64,000 bases of DNA from assembly GCF_041146795.1 (NCBI RefSeq), contig NC_135184.1:5593467-5657466 (forward strand), in the 5' to 3' direction. A program made the position numbers and the translations under genes. Source of the stretch: Maylandia zebra. Taxonomy: Eukaryota > Chordata > Actinopteri > Cichliformes > Cichlidae. Shown in pieces: positions 10,515 to 22,246 of this stretch. The stretch's first letter is position 1. The number at the start of each line of letters is the position of its first letter. A model generated the notes under the pieces. The model was not told the origin of the DNA. It searched no databases and worked only from the letters and a program-made list of their open reading frames with translations.

Positions 10515-12194
10515 CTATTTCACTTTAATCAACTCAGCTGTGGCTCCACAATCATCATCATAATCGTAGTAAAACGTCAGTCCAGCATAGAGCGGCTGAG
10601 TGAATGTGGTCTGGACTCTGTGGAGGAGAGTCATGGTTTCAGAGACGCTGTAGAAGGACAAAATACCTGCTCTGTGATCCAGGTACACTCCTACTCTGGA
10701 GGAACGAGGACCTGAGACAGGAGTTTGGATGTTGTTGTACCAAAATGTATAACTGTTGTTGTCACAATGTAATGACCAAGATTTGTCATTACGTCCAAAT
10801 CCACATTCACTCCCACTCCCTGCTCTGCTGATATTCTTGTATGCGACTGCTACATAAGCTCCTCTCCCTCTCCACTCCACCTCCCAGTAACAACGTCCAG
10901 TCAGACTCTCTCTACTCAGGACCTGAGACCAGTTAGTGAATCTGTCTGGATGATCAGAATAAGACTGTTGTTGATTCATTAATGTTGCTTTTCTGTTCCC
11001 CTCTGATAATAACAGACATTTGTATGCTGTGTTTGGATCCAGTGTGATTTCACATGAATATTTTAAGAATTCAGCTCTGGTCTTTGGCTCTGGTGGATCT
11101 GACAGTAAAACATCCACTTCAGTGACTGTCAGTGAGATGTTTGTCCATTCCTCTCTCAGAATGTCCTGTAGTTTATCTCTGACCTCTGACACAGCTGCTG
11201 CCACATCCTCAAAGTAGCTCAGAGGACGGATATTGATGCTGGATGAGTCTGTAGACTCACTGAGTGCTGACAGTGAGGGGTAGTTGTGTAGAAACTGGAT
11301 GTGATCCTCTGTGTGTGAGAGCTGCTTCAGCTCAGCATCTTTCCTCTTCAGCTCAGTGATCTCCTGCTCCAGCTTCTCCTGAAGCTCTTTGACTCGACTC
11401 ACTTCAGTTTCCTGCTGGGATCTGATCTGCTGCTTCACATCAGAGCTTCTTTTCTGGATGAGATGGATCAGCTCAGTGAAGATCTTCTCACTGTGCTCCA
11501 CTGTTTGATCAGCAGACTGATTGATGGCCTCCACCTCCTGTTGAAGCAGCTTCACATCTTTCTCTCTGTCCTGGATTCTCTGCTGGATGTTTTGTCGACT
11601 CACCTCCAGCTCTCTCTGCCTCTCAGTCCTTTCTGCTGCAGCTGAGACTGTGTCGTGGCCTTTATGTTCATCCACAGAGCAGAGATAACAGATACTCTGC
11701 TGATCAGTACGGCAGAACATCTTCATCACCTCATCATGACGAGAGCAGATGTTCTCCTGGAGCTTCTTGGAGGGCTCCACCAGCTTGTGTTTCTTTAATG
11801 GAGCCACATCATAATGAGGCTGAAGGTGTTTCTCACAGTAAGAGACCAGACAGAATAAACAGGACTTGAATGCTTTCATTTTTCTTCCAGTGCAGAAATC
11901 ACAGGCCACATCTTCAGGTCCAGCATAGCAGTGATCAGCAGGAGCAGCTTGGAGTCCAGTCTTCTTCAGCTCCTCCACTAAATCTGCTAACATGGTGTTT
12001 TTCTCCAGGACAGGCCTCGCTGTGAAAGTCCTCCGGCACTGAGGGCAGCTGTAGATTTTCTTCTTTTCCTCTTCATCCCAGAAGCTTTTAATACAGTTCA
12101 TGCAGTAGCTGTGTCCACAGGGAATAGTCACCGGATCCTTCAGTAGATCCAAACAGACTGAACAGCAGAATTTTGTTTGATCCATTTGATTCAT
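10515..12194 (-). CDS. TRIM E3 ubiquitin ligase, copy A (RING/B-box/CC/PRY-SPRY)
   Basis: This is a 559-residue single-exon TRIM protein. The RING ligands are Cys11, Cys14, Cys26, His28, Cys31, Cys34, Cys50 and Cys53 (C3HC4). B-box 1 lies at about 98-127 and B-box 2 at about 150-180 (CSRHDEV...CRTDQQ...CYLC..DEHKGH). A coiled coil spans about 185-310, and PRY-SPRY runs from about LDPNTA (residue 385) to the end with WEVEW near 440. The architecture and residues such as KKTGLQAAPADHC match the large teleost finTRIM / TRIM25-like / TRIM16-like group. Members are ubiquitin ligases, and several are interferon-induced antiviral effectors. Variable SPRY positions here read NWS after DRFT, with an Asp/Tyr-rich insertion before the C-terminus. 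All zinc ligands are intact and there is no frame damage. The orthologue cannot be fixed from sequence alone. Confidence 0.93.
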   Translation of the reverse strand: MNQMDQTKFCCSVCLDLLKDPVTIPCGHSYCMNCIKSFWDEEEKKKIYSCPQCRRTFTARPVLEKNTMLADLVEELKKTGLQAAPADHCYAGPEDVACDFCTGRKMKAFKSCLFCLVSYCEKHLQPHYDVAPLKKHKLVEPSKKLQENICSRHDEVMKMFCRTDQQSICYLCSVDEHKGHDTVSAAAERTERQRELEVSRQNIQQRIQDREKDVKLLQQEVEAINQSADQTVEHSEKIFTELIHLIQKRSSDVKQQIRSQQETEVSRVKELQEKLEQEITELKRKDAELKQLSHTEDHIQFLHNYPSLSALSESTDSSSINIRPLSYFEDVAAAVSEVRDKLQDILREEWTNISLTVTEVDVLLSDPPEPKTRAEFLKYSCEITLDPNTAYKCLLLSEGNRKATLMNQQQSYSDHPDRFTNWSQVLSRESLTGRCYWEVEWRGRGAYVAVAYKNISRAGSGSECGFGRNDKSWSLHCDNNSYTFWYNNIQTPVSGPRSSRVGVYLDHRAGILSFYSVSETMTLLHRVQTTFTQPLYAGLTFYYDYDDDCGATAELIKVK

Positions 12195-12233
12195 GTGCTG
12201 TGCCGTTTCACCGTCTCTCAGTGACTGTCAGAC

Positions 12234-12247
12234 AGTTTCACTTCCTC
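12234..12247 (-). promoter_or_regulatory. ISRE / ETS-IRF composite-like site upstream of TRIM A
   Basis: On + it reads AGTTTCACTTCCTC, one base off the ISRE core AGTTTCNNTTTC. On the gene strand it contains GGAAGTGAAA, an exact match to the ETS-IRF composite pattern GGAANNGAAA. It lies about 40-55 bases upstream of the ATG. It is identical in copies B and D and altered in C. Interferon control is plausible for this family but is inferred. Confidence 0.5.
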
Positions 12248-14815
12248 TGAACAGAAACAACCTCTCTGCTCTGAAGGGAAACAGATCTCTGCTCTTGTTC
12301 ACCTCCTACAGGAAATGAGGCTCACCAGCAACTGCATTTACACCATGTTGTTTAGACCCATCCTGATACAGACACATCTGTGAAGGGAGGCGCTAAAGAA
12401 ATATTCTTACAGAGCGACCAAGAGCCAATCACATGATGCAGGGTGTGGTATGTTTGGTTACAACATGCAGTAACAAGTCTGACCCAGTTAAAGTTTAACA
12501 ATTCATTTCTTCATGGTGCAAATATATAGTAGACTCAGGAGTTTAACTCAGTTTTCTTGGCCTTTGTTTATCGTTTCATTTGAAATCTTAATGGGTAAAG
12601 ATCATCATAATTACATATGAAATTATATGTGCAAATTATATGTTCCATTACACTATTAACAGCACAGATTATACAGCAAACATCAGATTCATGGATGGAG
12701 CCAGAGGCTAAATGACTGTTCAGTCCTCTTTAGGAAACGATCTTCATATGACGACAAACACGACAACAATCAGCTGTCAAACTGTACAAGAAGTTCACAG
12801 TAATGTAAAAGAAGTTATATCACTTTATTTTTAAATGTACGCACTCAGGGTCAGGACTGAAGACACTGATCGAGAAAATACTCTAAATATAAATATTCAC
12901 CTAAACATTCAAAATTATTCAATTGCATGAAAAGAAATATGAACTCTCTACAATACTGGCTTCTGATTGGTTGAAAAAGCAGGTGCTGAACTTCAGAAGA
13001 GCTAAACCTGCAAAACTGTGTAAACCCAGAGTGGATGCTACCCTCTGACCTTTCAGAAGTACGATCTTTTTATGAAGACACAGAGGCAGAGTTATTATTC
13101 ATCACTTTAAAGATGATATTCGTTATCTGTTCTTCACTCGTTGTCTAGTAAAGTCCAGAGAATGAGACACATGATTTCAAAACATGCAGCTGCATGTTAG
13201 AGATCACAGAGTTCTTCAGTCTTATGAGAACTCATGGAGACTAAATGTCAGACACATCAACAGTAAATGTCGTTCCTCCCCCCGTCAGTTTGTGTCCTCC
13301 ACACTTGTTTACACAAACATCTGAGGTTTGAACAGTGTGCAAAACCACATGTTACAAAGCTGCTGAGCTACTGAATACTGGAATATTTCATTCAATATCA
13401 CCATCTGACCAAAGGACAAACACAGAGAGGATTAGAGCGCCAAACTTTGTTTCAAACTGTTTCAGATTTTAGAGGCAAAAAGCAGAATTTCTACCTGGAC
13501 AAAGAAATCAAAGCAGGAGCAAAACAAGCTTTTTACATTTATTCAAAGGCATTATGTGAATGTACTCTGAGCCACAGCCTCCTAAAGTAAAGACATTTGA
13601 TCATCTAAACCAGACAGAGTCATGTTTTCAGCAGTGTCTGTATCCTCCATATAGACCATGCCATGGTCCACCTAGGGTGACCAGGTGTCTGACCTTATGT
13701 GGGACTACACAGCGCTCAGTCCTTGTTTGCCTGTGCCACACACACATTGAGCCAATGTCCAGTTTTTTTATTGACTCTAGTTTCTGTCGATCGGTAGGCC
13801 CACAAAAAACCCCTGTACAGGAAGTAGATTTCATCTCTCTGATAAAAGGAGTTCTAATCCCTGATCCTATGAGTCTGACCCAGTAGATGATATTGATATG
13901 ATCATATTTATGCCTTTGTTGTTTCACAAAGGGTTAAAAACATTCACAGGTTGGACTGTGGTTCTCCTTTTAACGTCTCTGCTGGAATTTTAACTGTGAA
14001 CCTCTTAGATCCAAACTTCTGAACTGCTCATCTCACAGAGGACAAAAGGGAAGAACCCCGAATCTCTTCTTCACCTCACTTTTATACCTGCTCACCCTTT
14101 CTCCCCCCTTCCCTCACTGGACGTCACATCTTCACACTTGGGCCAATCAGGTTGTTGACATTTGATCATCTGATGTGCACCCACACCTCATCTCTCTCTC
14201 TCTCTCTGACTCACAAGATTTAACACAAAGTTTAAACTTTAAAATCACTTCATTACATTTTCTTTGTTATTCTTAACACAGAAAATTCACATTCAAAAAC
14301 TTAACACAGAATAAAACAGAGTAGCCAGTAGTGGGACATGGTTCCAGCAACTCTGATGGTGACGGCCCGTTTGAAGCTGAAGCTCCGGCACGTGTGTCAA
14401 AAAATCAACACACTGCTTCAGAAACGCTGTGCTGAGGCTTGGTTTGACTGAACAGAGTCACGTGATCAATGACGACTGAAGCTTCATTCAGCACGTCACT
14501 GCTTCAGTACCTGATTCAATGATTTATAAGGAATTGAACCATTGGTGGGATTTGTGCCGTGTTTTGGTGATTTTGTGAGAGCGAATCAGTGTGTGACATA
14601 ATTATAGACATGGAGCCAGGAAGAGAGGACGCTCTGCCTGTTCCTCAATAAAAACCAGTTCATCAGCATTTCTGCTCCCAGGTCTAAAATGTACATAAGA
14701 AATATGATGTACACATAATTATAATGATATAACTTATAGTATATTATATATAAACGTACCAGTCTGCTGGTTAATTACATAATCAGGTGGAGGCAGTGAC
14801 CTCACAACCTCCTAT
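12248..14815. other. Spacer between TRIM A and the Rex1-like LINE
   Basis: No supported gene. Bases from 12732 on are repeated at 25596-27664 in unit 2. The site aggaaacgatcttca at 12732-12746 is the uninterrupted target of the L1-like insertion found in unit 2. A short TC repeat lies at about 14190-14208. A stretch near 13670 (agggtgaccaggtgtc) resembles the end of a known type of fish hAT element, but I cannot define both ends. Confidence 0.6.
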
Positions 14816-16800
14816 AAGCTTTAAGTTAAGGTTACTTTATTTATACCCACAGGTAAATTTGCTTTACAGAACAATGATAGCATTTGGCCTCCCTTCACAA
14901 ACACACACACCTAATGAAACCTGACAAAACACATATTTAGTAATTAAACAAAGTGAATCAAATCAAAAACAATTCTTCTTGAGTTCAGTGACAGCAGCAG
15001 GGACAAAGCTGTTTTTATAATGCTTTGTCCTGCATCTTGGAACTAGAAACCTCCGTCCTGAAGAAAGAAGCTAAATCCACCCCGTAGAGGATGGGAACCA
15101 TTTTTAAGGATTGATTAAGCATCTGTGGTACCTGTTTAGAGTACAGGGAGTCTAAACAGGCCTGTGACTCATCTATCAGACGACTGGACCATCTCACTCA
15201 CTAATTCAGTCAATTTTTCTCTGTGACAGAGGTCTGACTGAACCATGGCACCAAACAAAAAGATAAAACAGACTCAATAAAAGAACAAGAAAACAAAGTT
15301 AAAATCTTTCGCTCAATGTGGAAATGAGCAAGTTTCCTGAGGCAGTAAAGGCACTGGTGACCCTTTTTACAGACCGATTTGCAATAAAAGTTCAGTTTTT
15401 CATTGATTATGGTCCCAAGATATTTATATGATTGCACTTGCTCTATTTTCTGACCTTTAATTAAAGTGACTCTGTGCCCATTTAGTTGTTTCCTAAAATC
15501 AATAACCCTATCTTTTGTTTTAGATATGTTCAATTGGAGATAAGACTCCTCCCACCACTGAACAAACTAATCAATGATTGGACTATGGTGAGTTTCACCC
15601 TCTTTCAGTAAGCTGACAATAACAAAGTCATCTGTAAATTTAATGATGGCCCTGTTTTCATATCTGCTCTGACATGTGTTTGTAAAGAGAATGAATAATA
15701 AGGGCGATAAGAGACCCTGGAGGAGAAGCTGTGGAGGAGAACACTGGGTCAGACAGAACCCCATTTATTCTCACTCTTTGTGACCTGTCAGTTAACTCAT
15801 TCACTGCCAGCCATGAGTCAACGTATGCTTTCAATTGACGTCTATAGACGTCAATGGCAGTGAATGAGTTAAAAGATCTAAAATCCAGCAAACCAGGTTT
15901 TTCCTGATTTCAAACTCTTCTAAAAGTCTTTTCATTAAAATATGGGGCTGTATTGTATTAAAAGCTGAAGAAAAATCAATGAAAAGAAGTCTTGCAAAAG
16001 TCCCTTTACTCTCTACATGTTTAAGAATCAGATTTAGTCCAAAGCGCGTCCTGCACTCCTCTGTTGGGCCTGTACGCAAATTGCATTGGATCCAGCTGAT
16101 ATTCAATCTCTTCCATAATCACATTTCTGATGATGTTTTCAAAGACTTTCATGACAACTCAGGTGAGGCAACAGGCCTGAAGTCATTCAGGACGTTTGGA
16201 CGACTAGATTTAGGGACATGAACGACGACAGCTTCCTTCCAAAGCGAGGGCACATTTTGTATTTGAAAGAATTTATTGAAAATAAGCTGAAATTTAGGAC
16301 TGAGCTCTTTAGCACAAGATTTAATTAGGCGGCACTAATGTTATCAGGGCCCTGGCTCTTGTTCACATTAACTGTATGAAAGGCCTTTTGGACATCGCTG
16401 AGTTCAGTGATGAAGTGTTGAGTAACTTTCAGTTTCTGTTTCAGTTCAGAAGAACTAAAACGAGCATCAAGCATATTCAAATCTCTGTCTGACTTAAAAC
16501 CGTCTACAATGATCTGACTGCTGCTCTGGGGATTTTGAAACCCTGATATGGTTTTCATACAAGTCCAGGCAGACCCAAAATCTTTTGCTGCAAATTTTCT
16601 TTCAAGAAGGTTTTTGTAGATCTGTTTTGCTTTCAAGAGCTCGATTTTCAAGTCTTTGGTGACTGCCTGAAAGTCAGTAACAGCCCCCTCTTTAAAAGCC
16701 TGTCTCTTTTTCCTTAAACAGGATTTGATGCATTTGGTGACCCATGGCTTATTGTTAGGGTACACTTTAGCACGCTTAAGGGGTATAATCATGTCTTTAC
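14816..16800 (-). mobile_element. Degenerate Rex1/Babar-like (CR1 group) LINE, unit 1
   Basis: Fragments of a reverse transcriptase lie in broken frames on the minus strand: NKSQGPDNISAA (about 16330), RLLFIDFSSAFNTI (about 15960), a SPLLFILFTN and TDDFVIV palm region (about 15600-15720), and SKTKDRVIDFR...YLGTII (about 15440-15530). The 3' tail (14830-15200), with 'ttggaactagaaacctcc' on the + strand, is like Rex1 3' regions. No endonuclease domain is evident, so the element is 5'-truncated as well as frame-shifted. It is duplicated intact with its host unit at 27665-29575, so it inserted before the TRIM duplication. Confidence 0.8.
15796..15868. mobile_element. 73-bp TTAA MITE inside the LINE
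   Basis: TTAA (15792-15795) is repeated at 15869-15872. The ends are 14-base perfect inverted repeats (CTCATTCACTGCCA). The duplicate LINE in unit 2 has a single TTAA at 28645-28648, so the boundaries are certain. TTAA duplication fits piggyBac- or Kolobok-type elements. The interior has a palindrome (gacgtctatagacgtc). Confidence 0.9.
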
Positions 16801-18866
16801 AAAAACTGCATATGAGCTAACATCCACCAAAGCATCAAGACTGAATAAAAACTTCCCAATCTGTCAATTGAAAACATTCCTGCAAGGTAAGCACAGATTC
16901 TTCTGACCACATGATTGATTGATGATAACATAATTTTTTCACCCCCCAAAAATTCACGTTCAAAGCAACATATCAGCCCGATATCACACAGAACTGTCAC
17001 ATGACATCAAACACAAGCTGTCAGCTCTGCAGAGTGGGCAATCATAATGAAGCAGTTCATTATAAGCTGCAGACTCAAGCTGCTCTTCATATATTTGTCC
17101 ACCAGATGTCACCAAAGAGGACTGTGATGAAAGCTTCGAGTAATGAACCGTTTTTCATTACAAGCTTGGCCAACTGACTACAATCTACAATAAACTAATA
17201 TGGCTTTTCAATCCTCTCTTCAATCACTTGGTACCACCAGGAACCTTTAAATGGGCACTCAAGCTGCCTGGAGACTGTTTTGTCGTGCACATCAGAGAAA
17301 CCACAGGTAAGACAATCTTATCCAAAAGGTCAGTGTAACAGTATTGTTTTCCACCAGCTTAACCAAACTTCCCACACTAACTGAAATTTCTTTTCCCAGG
17401 CAAACATTAAACAGCAGCAGCTGGAAAACTGGAAAACCTAAAGCCAAATAATCAATAAGACATAACAAACTTTTGCATGAGTGAGTATTGAGAAACTGAG
17501 CAGAATTAAACCTCAGTGAAACCACATAAGTTCTGGTAACTGGCACATATTTATGTTTAATATGTTGTTTTATATTTTGATCAGTTTCAGGTGTTTGTGC
17601 GACTGTGTTAACCATCAGTAAAACCACATATAAATCACACTTCTGTGTTTAACAATTACAACACTTGATGCTGTTTTTCTGATTCAGGATTATGTGTGTG
17701 ATGAGTTGGCCACACAGTTCTTATCTTTCTGCTTCAGACACACACAAAACTGCCGAGGTTGAAGCTTCAGTCTCTTTCTACCCCAGGTCTCACCACATTT
17801 CCAAAATGTAAACTCTGAGTCTCATAAGAAATGTGGTTCAAAAAGATGTGCTGATCTATGAATGCATCCTTACTGAAAGCTAAAGATGTCCAGCAGACAA
17901 AAACAGCAGCTGAATGAACAGTTATCATGAGCGAGTGTACAAACACTATCACAGGAAATAACAGAAATAAACTGTAGTTTCCATTTATACCTGTAGTATT
18001 TTTTCAGCTCCATGTCATCTTCCAATATGTCAAAATATGATTTCATTGTATCTTAAACAAATACAAACTTCTTTCTTCCCCCCAGAGAGCCAACAGTTTA
18101 CTATCAGAACTGAGGCTGATCATTAACAGGGAGCAGCAGGTAACAAGGTCATCAGCAGTGGAGGAAAGTATGGAAGTAATACTCAGCTTCATATTTGAAG
18201 ATACTCGAGTATCTTAGCTGCAGGTCTGGAACAATGGTTTTATTTCCTTTCCCATTAAACATCTCACACAGCCCCTCATCTGTGACCCTTAGCAAACCCA
18301 CTGGATATCTACCTGCACATAAAGGAGATCAGATCAGTTCCATCTAGACCAGCTGTAACAGGAAAATGCTGCTTACACTTTGATGCATCACTTTCAGTTT
18401 GTCATATAAGACAATATATCAGATTGAGGCATTATTTTCCTGCAGTGAGTAAATCTACTTTGTACTTTACTCTTTTCTTTTAGGTAAAGGCTCTAAACAG
18501 TACTTGTACACTGTGGAAATCCCATAAGAACATCTCCTGAACTCTGAACAATAACAAAACAAAGACTAAAAGGAGGTCATGGGTGCTGATGATGATGATG
18601 ATGAGGAGGAGTAGCATGCATTTAAAAAGTGACTGATGTCCTAGAATACAACAGAACAGTGTCTCTACAAACTTATGAAAACATGACAGTCTTGCATTAG
18701 TTTGTATTCTTATGATTTCAAAAAACGAGGGAAAAATCTCCTTGAAATGCACAATTCCTTTTTGTTATTTCTTAGTGTGTGACGTATTTTATTGGCTTTA
18801 TGATTGGTGCAAACAGTTTCCTGATTCATAATGGAAATAGATTTTAGACACAGGAGGAACACGCAG
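16801..18866. other. Spacer DNA, unit 1; no gene supported
   Basis: The same sequence recurs at 29576-31644. It contains a (GAT)n-like microsatellite at about 18585-18606 that differs in length between copies. On the minus strand near 18000-18050 a small exon-like frame (MKSYFDILEDDMELKKY) ends at a GT donor in both copies, but nothing around it supports a gene. Confidence 0.5.
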
Positions 18867-18904
18867 TGATCAGCAGGAGCAGCTTGGAGTCCAGTCTTCT
18901 TCAC
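18867..18904 (-). pseudogene. 38-bp TRIM relic, unit 1
   Basis: This short segment is identical to the TRIM linker encoding KKTGLQAAPADHC between RING and B-box 1. It has no TRIM sequence on either side. The same relic is at 31645-31682. It looks like the last recognisable piece of a lost TRIM copy, or a conversion or insertion scrap. Confidence 0.7.
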
Positions 18905-20089
18905 ACTGAGGAGGGACATATATGCAGGAACAGTTGTCATAACTGTTACAACCACCAGATGGCGAAAGAGTCCCACTGCAACTTTAAGCCATGAAGGATG
19001 TGTCTTGATGTTTGTTTGTGATAAATCTGCTTTATGTGAGTCTTTTTCAGAGAGTAACAGTAATATGTCTGATTATATGTCTTTAATCAGTAAAGTCTCG
19101 CTTTGCTGGAAATAAATAAATAAATAATTGTAAACATGCAGCTGTATGTTAGAAGTCAAAGGGTCCTTAAGTCTTCTGTAAATTGACGGGGATCAAATGA
19201 AGGACACAAGTATCTGTTCTTACTCTAATAAATGCTGCTTTAATATCCAACAGACTATTTTCCTTCCTCATCAGCAGTAAACAGCTCGACTGCGTCTGTG
19301 CATTTGTGTCCTCCATACTTGTTTCCACAGACATCTCAGGCTTGATGCCACGATGCAGTGTAGAAACCTGACAACCCTCTGACTCATGTTCAAATGTTCA
19401 AGGACATTTCTCAGGATCATGTATGACCCCTTTTTGACATTTGGACTTTCATTAATAATATTTGTGTTTCTGAGTCATTTTTGTGGAGACTTCTGTCCAA
19501 CGTAGTGTCCAAATGAAGCCTGAAGCTTTTCTTCACCCTCTTGTCAGATGGTCAGCAACAAAACTCTGTTCCAACCAATGTCTGATAAGAGATGAGACAC
19601 AGCAGCTGAGCAAATGATCATTTCATGCTGAAGACATCCTCAGACAGAATTAAATACATACATAAACACAGCCTGGTGCCAATAACACAGCTAATGACAC
19701 TGCTGTATCACTGGCTTTACTGATTAAAGACCATATCTGAAGGAAATCTTTGAACACAACAGAAAGTGACCTTTTAAACCTGCGACACTGATGCTGCATT
19801 CAAGGACCATTAAAAACATTTGAAAGGACTTAAGAACATCAAGAAAATGTGACTTGTTTCTCTGTAATGAAGCGGTTTTAGTGAAGAAAGTTGAAAGGTC
19901 ACAGAGCGACTGCTGAATCTTCTGCTCTAAACATGAACTCTGAACTTTGTGATGCTTCAGGAGGAAAACTGCTTCAGTTATTCTCTCAGATTAGTTTCAT
20001 ATTTTCTGCGTCAGATTTGAGTGAGATCCTGGAATGAAGACAGAAGAAAAGACTTTGTTCAAAGTTTGATTTATAGTCAAACCTTCCAG
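18905..20089. other. Spacer and TRIM B 3' flank
   Basis: Noncoding DNA is shared with 31683-32861 and 44267-45409. From 19593 it is also shared with unit 1 (9585 on). It contains no supported gene. Confidence 0.6.
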
Positions 20090-20095
20090 TTTATT
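20090..20095 (-). terminator. Polyadenylation signal of TRIM B
   Basis: AATAAA on the minus strand, about 430 bases past the stop codon, in the same position as in the other TRIM copies. Confidence 0.6.
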
Positions 20096-20522
20096 CACAC
20101 AATAAAACATCAACACAATATATGAATTCATTCATTAAAATCACAGTTTTTCCTCATTTGTTTGATGATTTTGACAAAAACAAACACAAACACACACACA
20201 TGGTCGGCCATACTCATAAAGAGAAATGTCGACATTTTTCAAGACAAATATTCCAGAAACATTTAGAGGATAGAGAAGTTTACATTTTCATGTGGAGAAA
20301 TATTTTAGTAAATCAAAATGATGATGAGCAGTGATAGCCTCCATAAACAGTCACAGGAAAGATCTCCTTTAAAAACTCAGAAACATCAAGAGAACAACTA
20401 GAAGATGTGGAGGTACCACCCATAATGTTTGACTGACAGCTGATCTCTGTGCAGAAATGATGGAGAGAAAATAAAATGAAACTAAAACACAGATTTAAAC
20501 CCACAATATGAAAGACTTCAGT

Positions 20523-22193
20523 CTATTTCACTTTAATCAACTCAGCAGTATCTTCAAGTCCACTATAGTAAATCAACAGTCCAGCATAGAGCGGCTGAGT
20601 GAATGTGGTCTGGACTCTGTGGAGGAGAGTCATGGTTTCAGAGACGCTGTAGAAGGACAAAATACCTGCTCTGTGATTCAGGTACACTCCTACTCTGGAG
20701 GAACGAGGACCTGAGACACGAGTTTGGATGTTGTTGTACAAAAATGTAAAACTGTTGTTGTAACACTCTAATGACCAAGATTTGTCATTACGTCCAAACA
20801 AACATTCATTACCACATCCTTCTCTGCTGATATTCTTGTATGCGACTGCTACATCAACTCCTCTCCCTCTCCACTCCACCTCCCAGTAACAACGTCTAGT
20901 CAGACTCTCTCTACTCAGGACCTGCCACCTGTTAGTGAATCTGTCTGGATGATCAGAATAAGACTGTTGTTGATTCATAAATGTTACTTTTCTGTTCCCC
21001 TCTGATAATAACAGCAGTTTGTTTGCTGTGTTTGGATCCAGTGTGATTTCACATGAATATTTTAAGAATCCAGCTCTGGTCTTTGGCTCTGGTGGATCTG
21101 ACAGTAAAACATCCACTTCAGTGACTGTCAGTGAGATGTTTGTCCATTCCTCTCTCAGAATGTCCTGTAGTTTATCTCTGACCTCTGACACAGCTGCTGT
21201 CACATCCTCAAAGTAGCTCAGAGGACGGATATTGATGCTGGATGAGTCTGTAGACTCACTGAGTGCTGACAGTGAGGGGTAGTTGTGTAGAAACTGGATG
21301 TGATCCTCTGTGTGTGAGAGCTGCTTCAGCTCAGCATCTTTCCTCTTCAGCTCAGTGATCTCCTGCTCCAGCTTCTCCTGAAGCTCTTTGACTCGACTCA
21401 CTTCAGTTTCCTGCTGGGATCTGATCTGCTGCTTCACATCAGAGCTTCTTTTCTGGATGAGATGGATCAGCTCAGTGAAGATCTTCTCACTGTGCTCCAC
21501 TGTTTGATCAGCAGACTGATTGATGGCCTCCACCTCCTGTTGAAGCAGCTTCACATCTTTCTCTCTGTCCTGGATTCTCTGCTGGATGTTTTGTCGACTC
21601 ACCTCCAGCTCTCTCTGCCTCTCAGTCCTTTCTGCTGCAGCTGAGACTGTGTCGTGGCCTTTATGTTCATCCACAGAGCAGAGATAACAGATACTCTGCT
21701 GATCAGTACGGCAGAACATCTTCATCACCTCATCATGACGAGAGCAGATCTTCTCCTGGAGCTTCTTGGAGGGCTCCACCAGCTTGTGTTTCTTTAATGG
21801 AGCCACATCATAATGAGGCTGAAGGTGTTTCTCACAGTAAGATGCCAGACAGAATAAACAGGACTTGAATGCTTTCATTTTTCTTCCAGTGCAGAAATCA
21901 CAGGCCACATCTTCAGGTCCAGCATAGCAGTGATCAGCAGGAGCAGCTTGGAGTCCAGTCTTCTTCAGCTCCTCCACTAAATCTTCCACTAATAAGTTTT
22001 TCTCCAGGGCAGGCCTCGGTGTGAAAGTCCTCCGGCACTGAGGGCAGCTGTAGATTTTCTTCTTTTCCTCTTCATCCCAGAAGCTTTTAATACAGTTCAT
22101 GCAGTAGTTGTGTCCACAGGGAATAGTCACCGGATCCTTCAGTAGATCCAAACAGACTGAACAGCAGAATTTTGTTTGATCCATTTGATTCAT
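20523..22193 (-). CDS. TRIM E3 ubiquitin ligase, copy B
   Basis: This is a 556-residue intact single-exon TRIM with the same domain order and all RING and B-box zinc ligands as copy A. Differences before the SPRY are few: CGHNYC for CGHSYC in the RING, and TPRPALEKNLLVEDL for TARPVLEKNTMLADL in the linker. The SPRY differs at discrete spots: NRW after DRFT, VDVAV for AYVAV, REGCGNECL, SLECYNNSFTFLY, and a shorter C-terminal loop (LIYYSGLED). Its role is presumably the same E3 ligase fold with a different recognition surface. It lies head-to-tail with A and C, so independent promoters rather than a shared transcript are likely. Confidence 0.93.
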   Translation of the reverse strand: MNQMDQTKFCCSVCLDLLKDPVTIPCGHNYCMNCIKSFWDEEEKKKIYSCPQCRRTFTPRPALEKNLLVEDLVEELKKTGLQAAPADHCYAGPEDVACDFCTGRKMKAFKSCLFCLASYCEKHLQPHYDVAPLKKHKLVEPSKKLQEKICSRHDEVMKMFCRTDQQSICYLCSVDEHKGHDTVSAAAERTERQRELEVSRQNIQQRIQDREKDVKLLQQEVEAINQSADQTVEHSEKIFTELIHLIQKRSSDVKQQIRSQQETEVSRVKELQEKLEQEITELKRKDAELKQLSHTEDHIQFLHNYPSLSALSESTDSSSINIRPLSYFEDVTAAVSEVRDKLQDILREEWTNISLTVTEVDVLLSDPPEPKTRAGFLKYSCEITLDPNTANKLLLLSEGNRKVTFMNQQQSYSDHPDRFTNRWQVLSRESLTRRCYWEVEWRGRGVDVAVAYKNISREGCGNECLFGRNDKSWSLECYNNSFTFLYNNIQTRVSGPRSSRVGVYLNHRAGILSFYSVSETMTLLHRVQTTFTQPLYAGLLIYYSGLEDTAELIKVK

Positions 22194-22232
22194 GTGCTGT
22201 GCCGTTTCAGCGTCTCTCAGTGACTGTCAGAC

Positions 22233-22246
22233 AGTTTCACTTCCTC
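22233..22246 (-). promoter_or_regulatory. ISRE / ETS-IRF-like site upstream of TRIM B
   Basis: Same 14 bases (AGTTTCACTTCCTC on +) and same distance to the ATG as in copy A. Confidence 0.5.

Larger units (their letters stand above)
9585..19592. repeat. TRIM tandem duplicon, unit 1
   Basis: The unit comprises TRIM gene A with its 3' and 5' flanks, then a spacer with a Rex1-like LINE, up to the point where the same sequence (tgagacacagcag) restarts at 19593. Compared with unit 2 it lacks about 150 bases upstream of the gene (the equivalent of about 22499-22649), lacks the L1-like insertion, and has an extra 73-bp MITE. Confidence 0.9.

Noticed and set aside
13560-13927. Overlapping ~100-codon frames on both strands, also in unit 2
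   Set aside because: No family resemblance. They are present twice only because the spacer is duplicated, and the end sequence resembles a hAT terminus.
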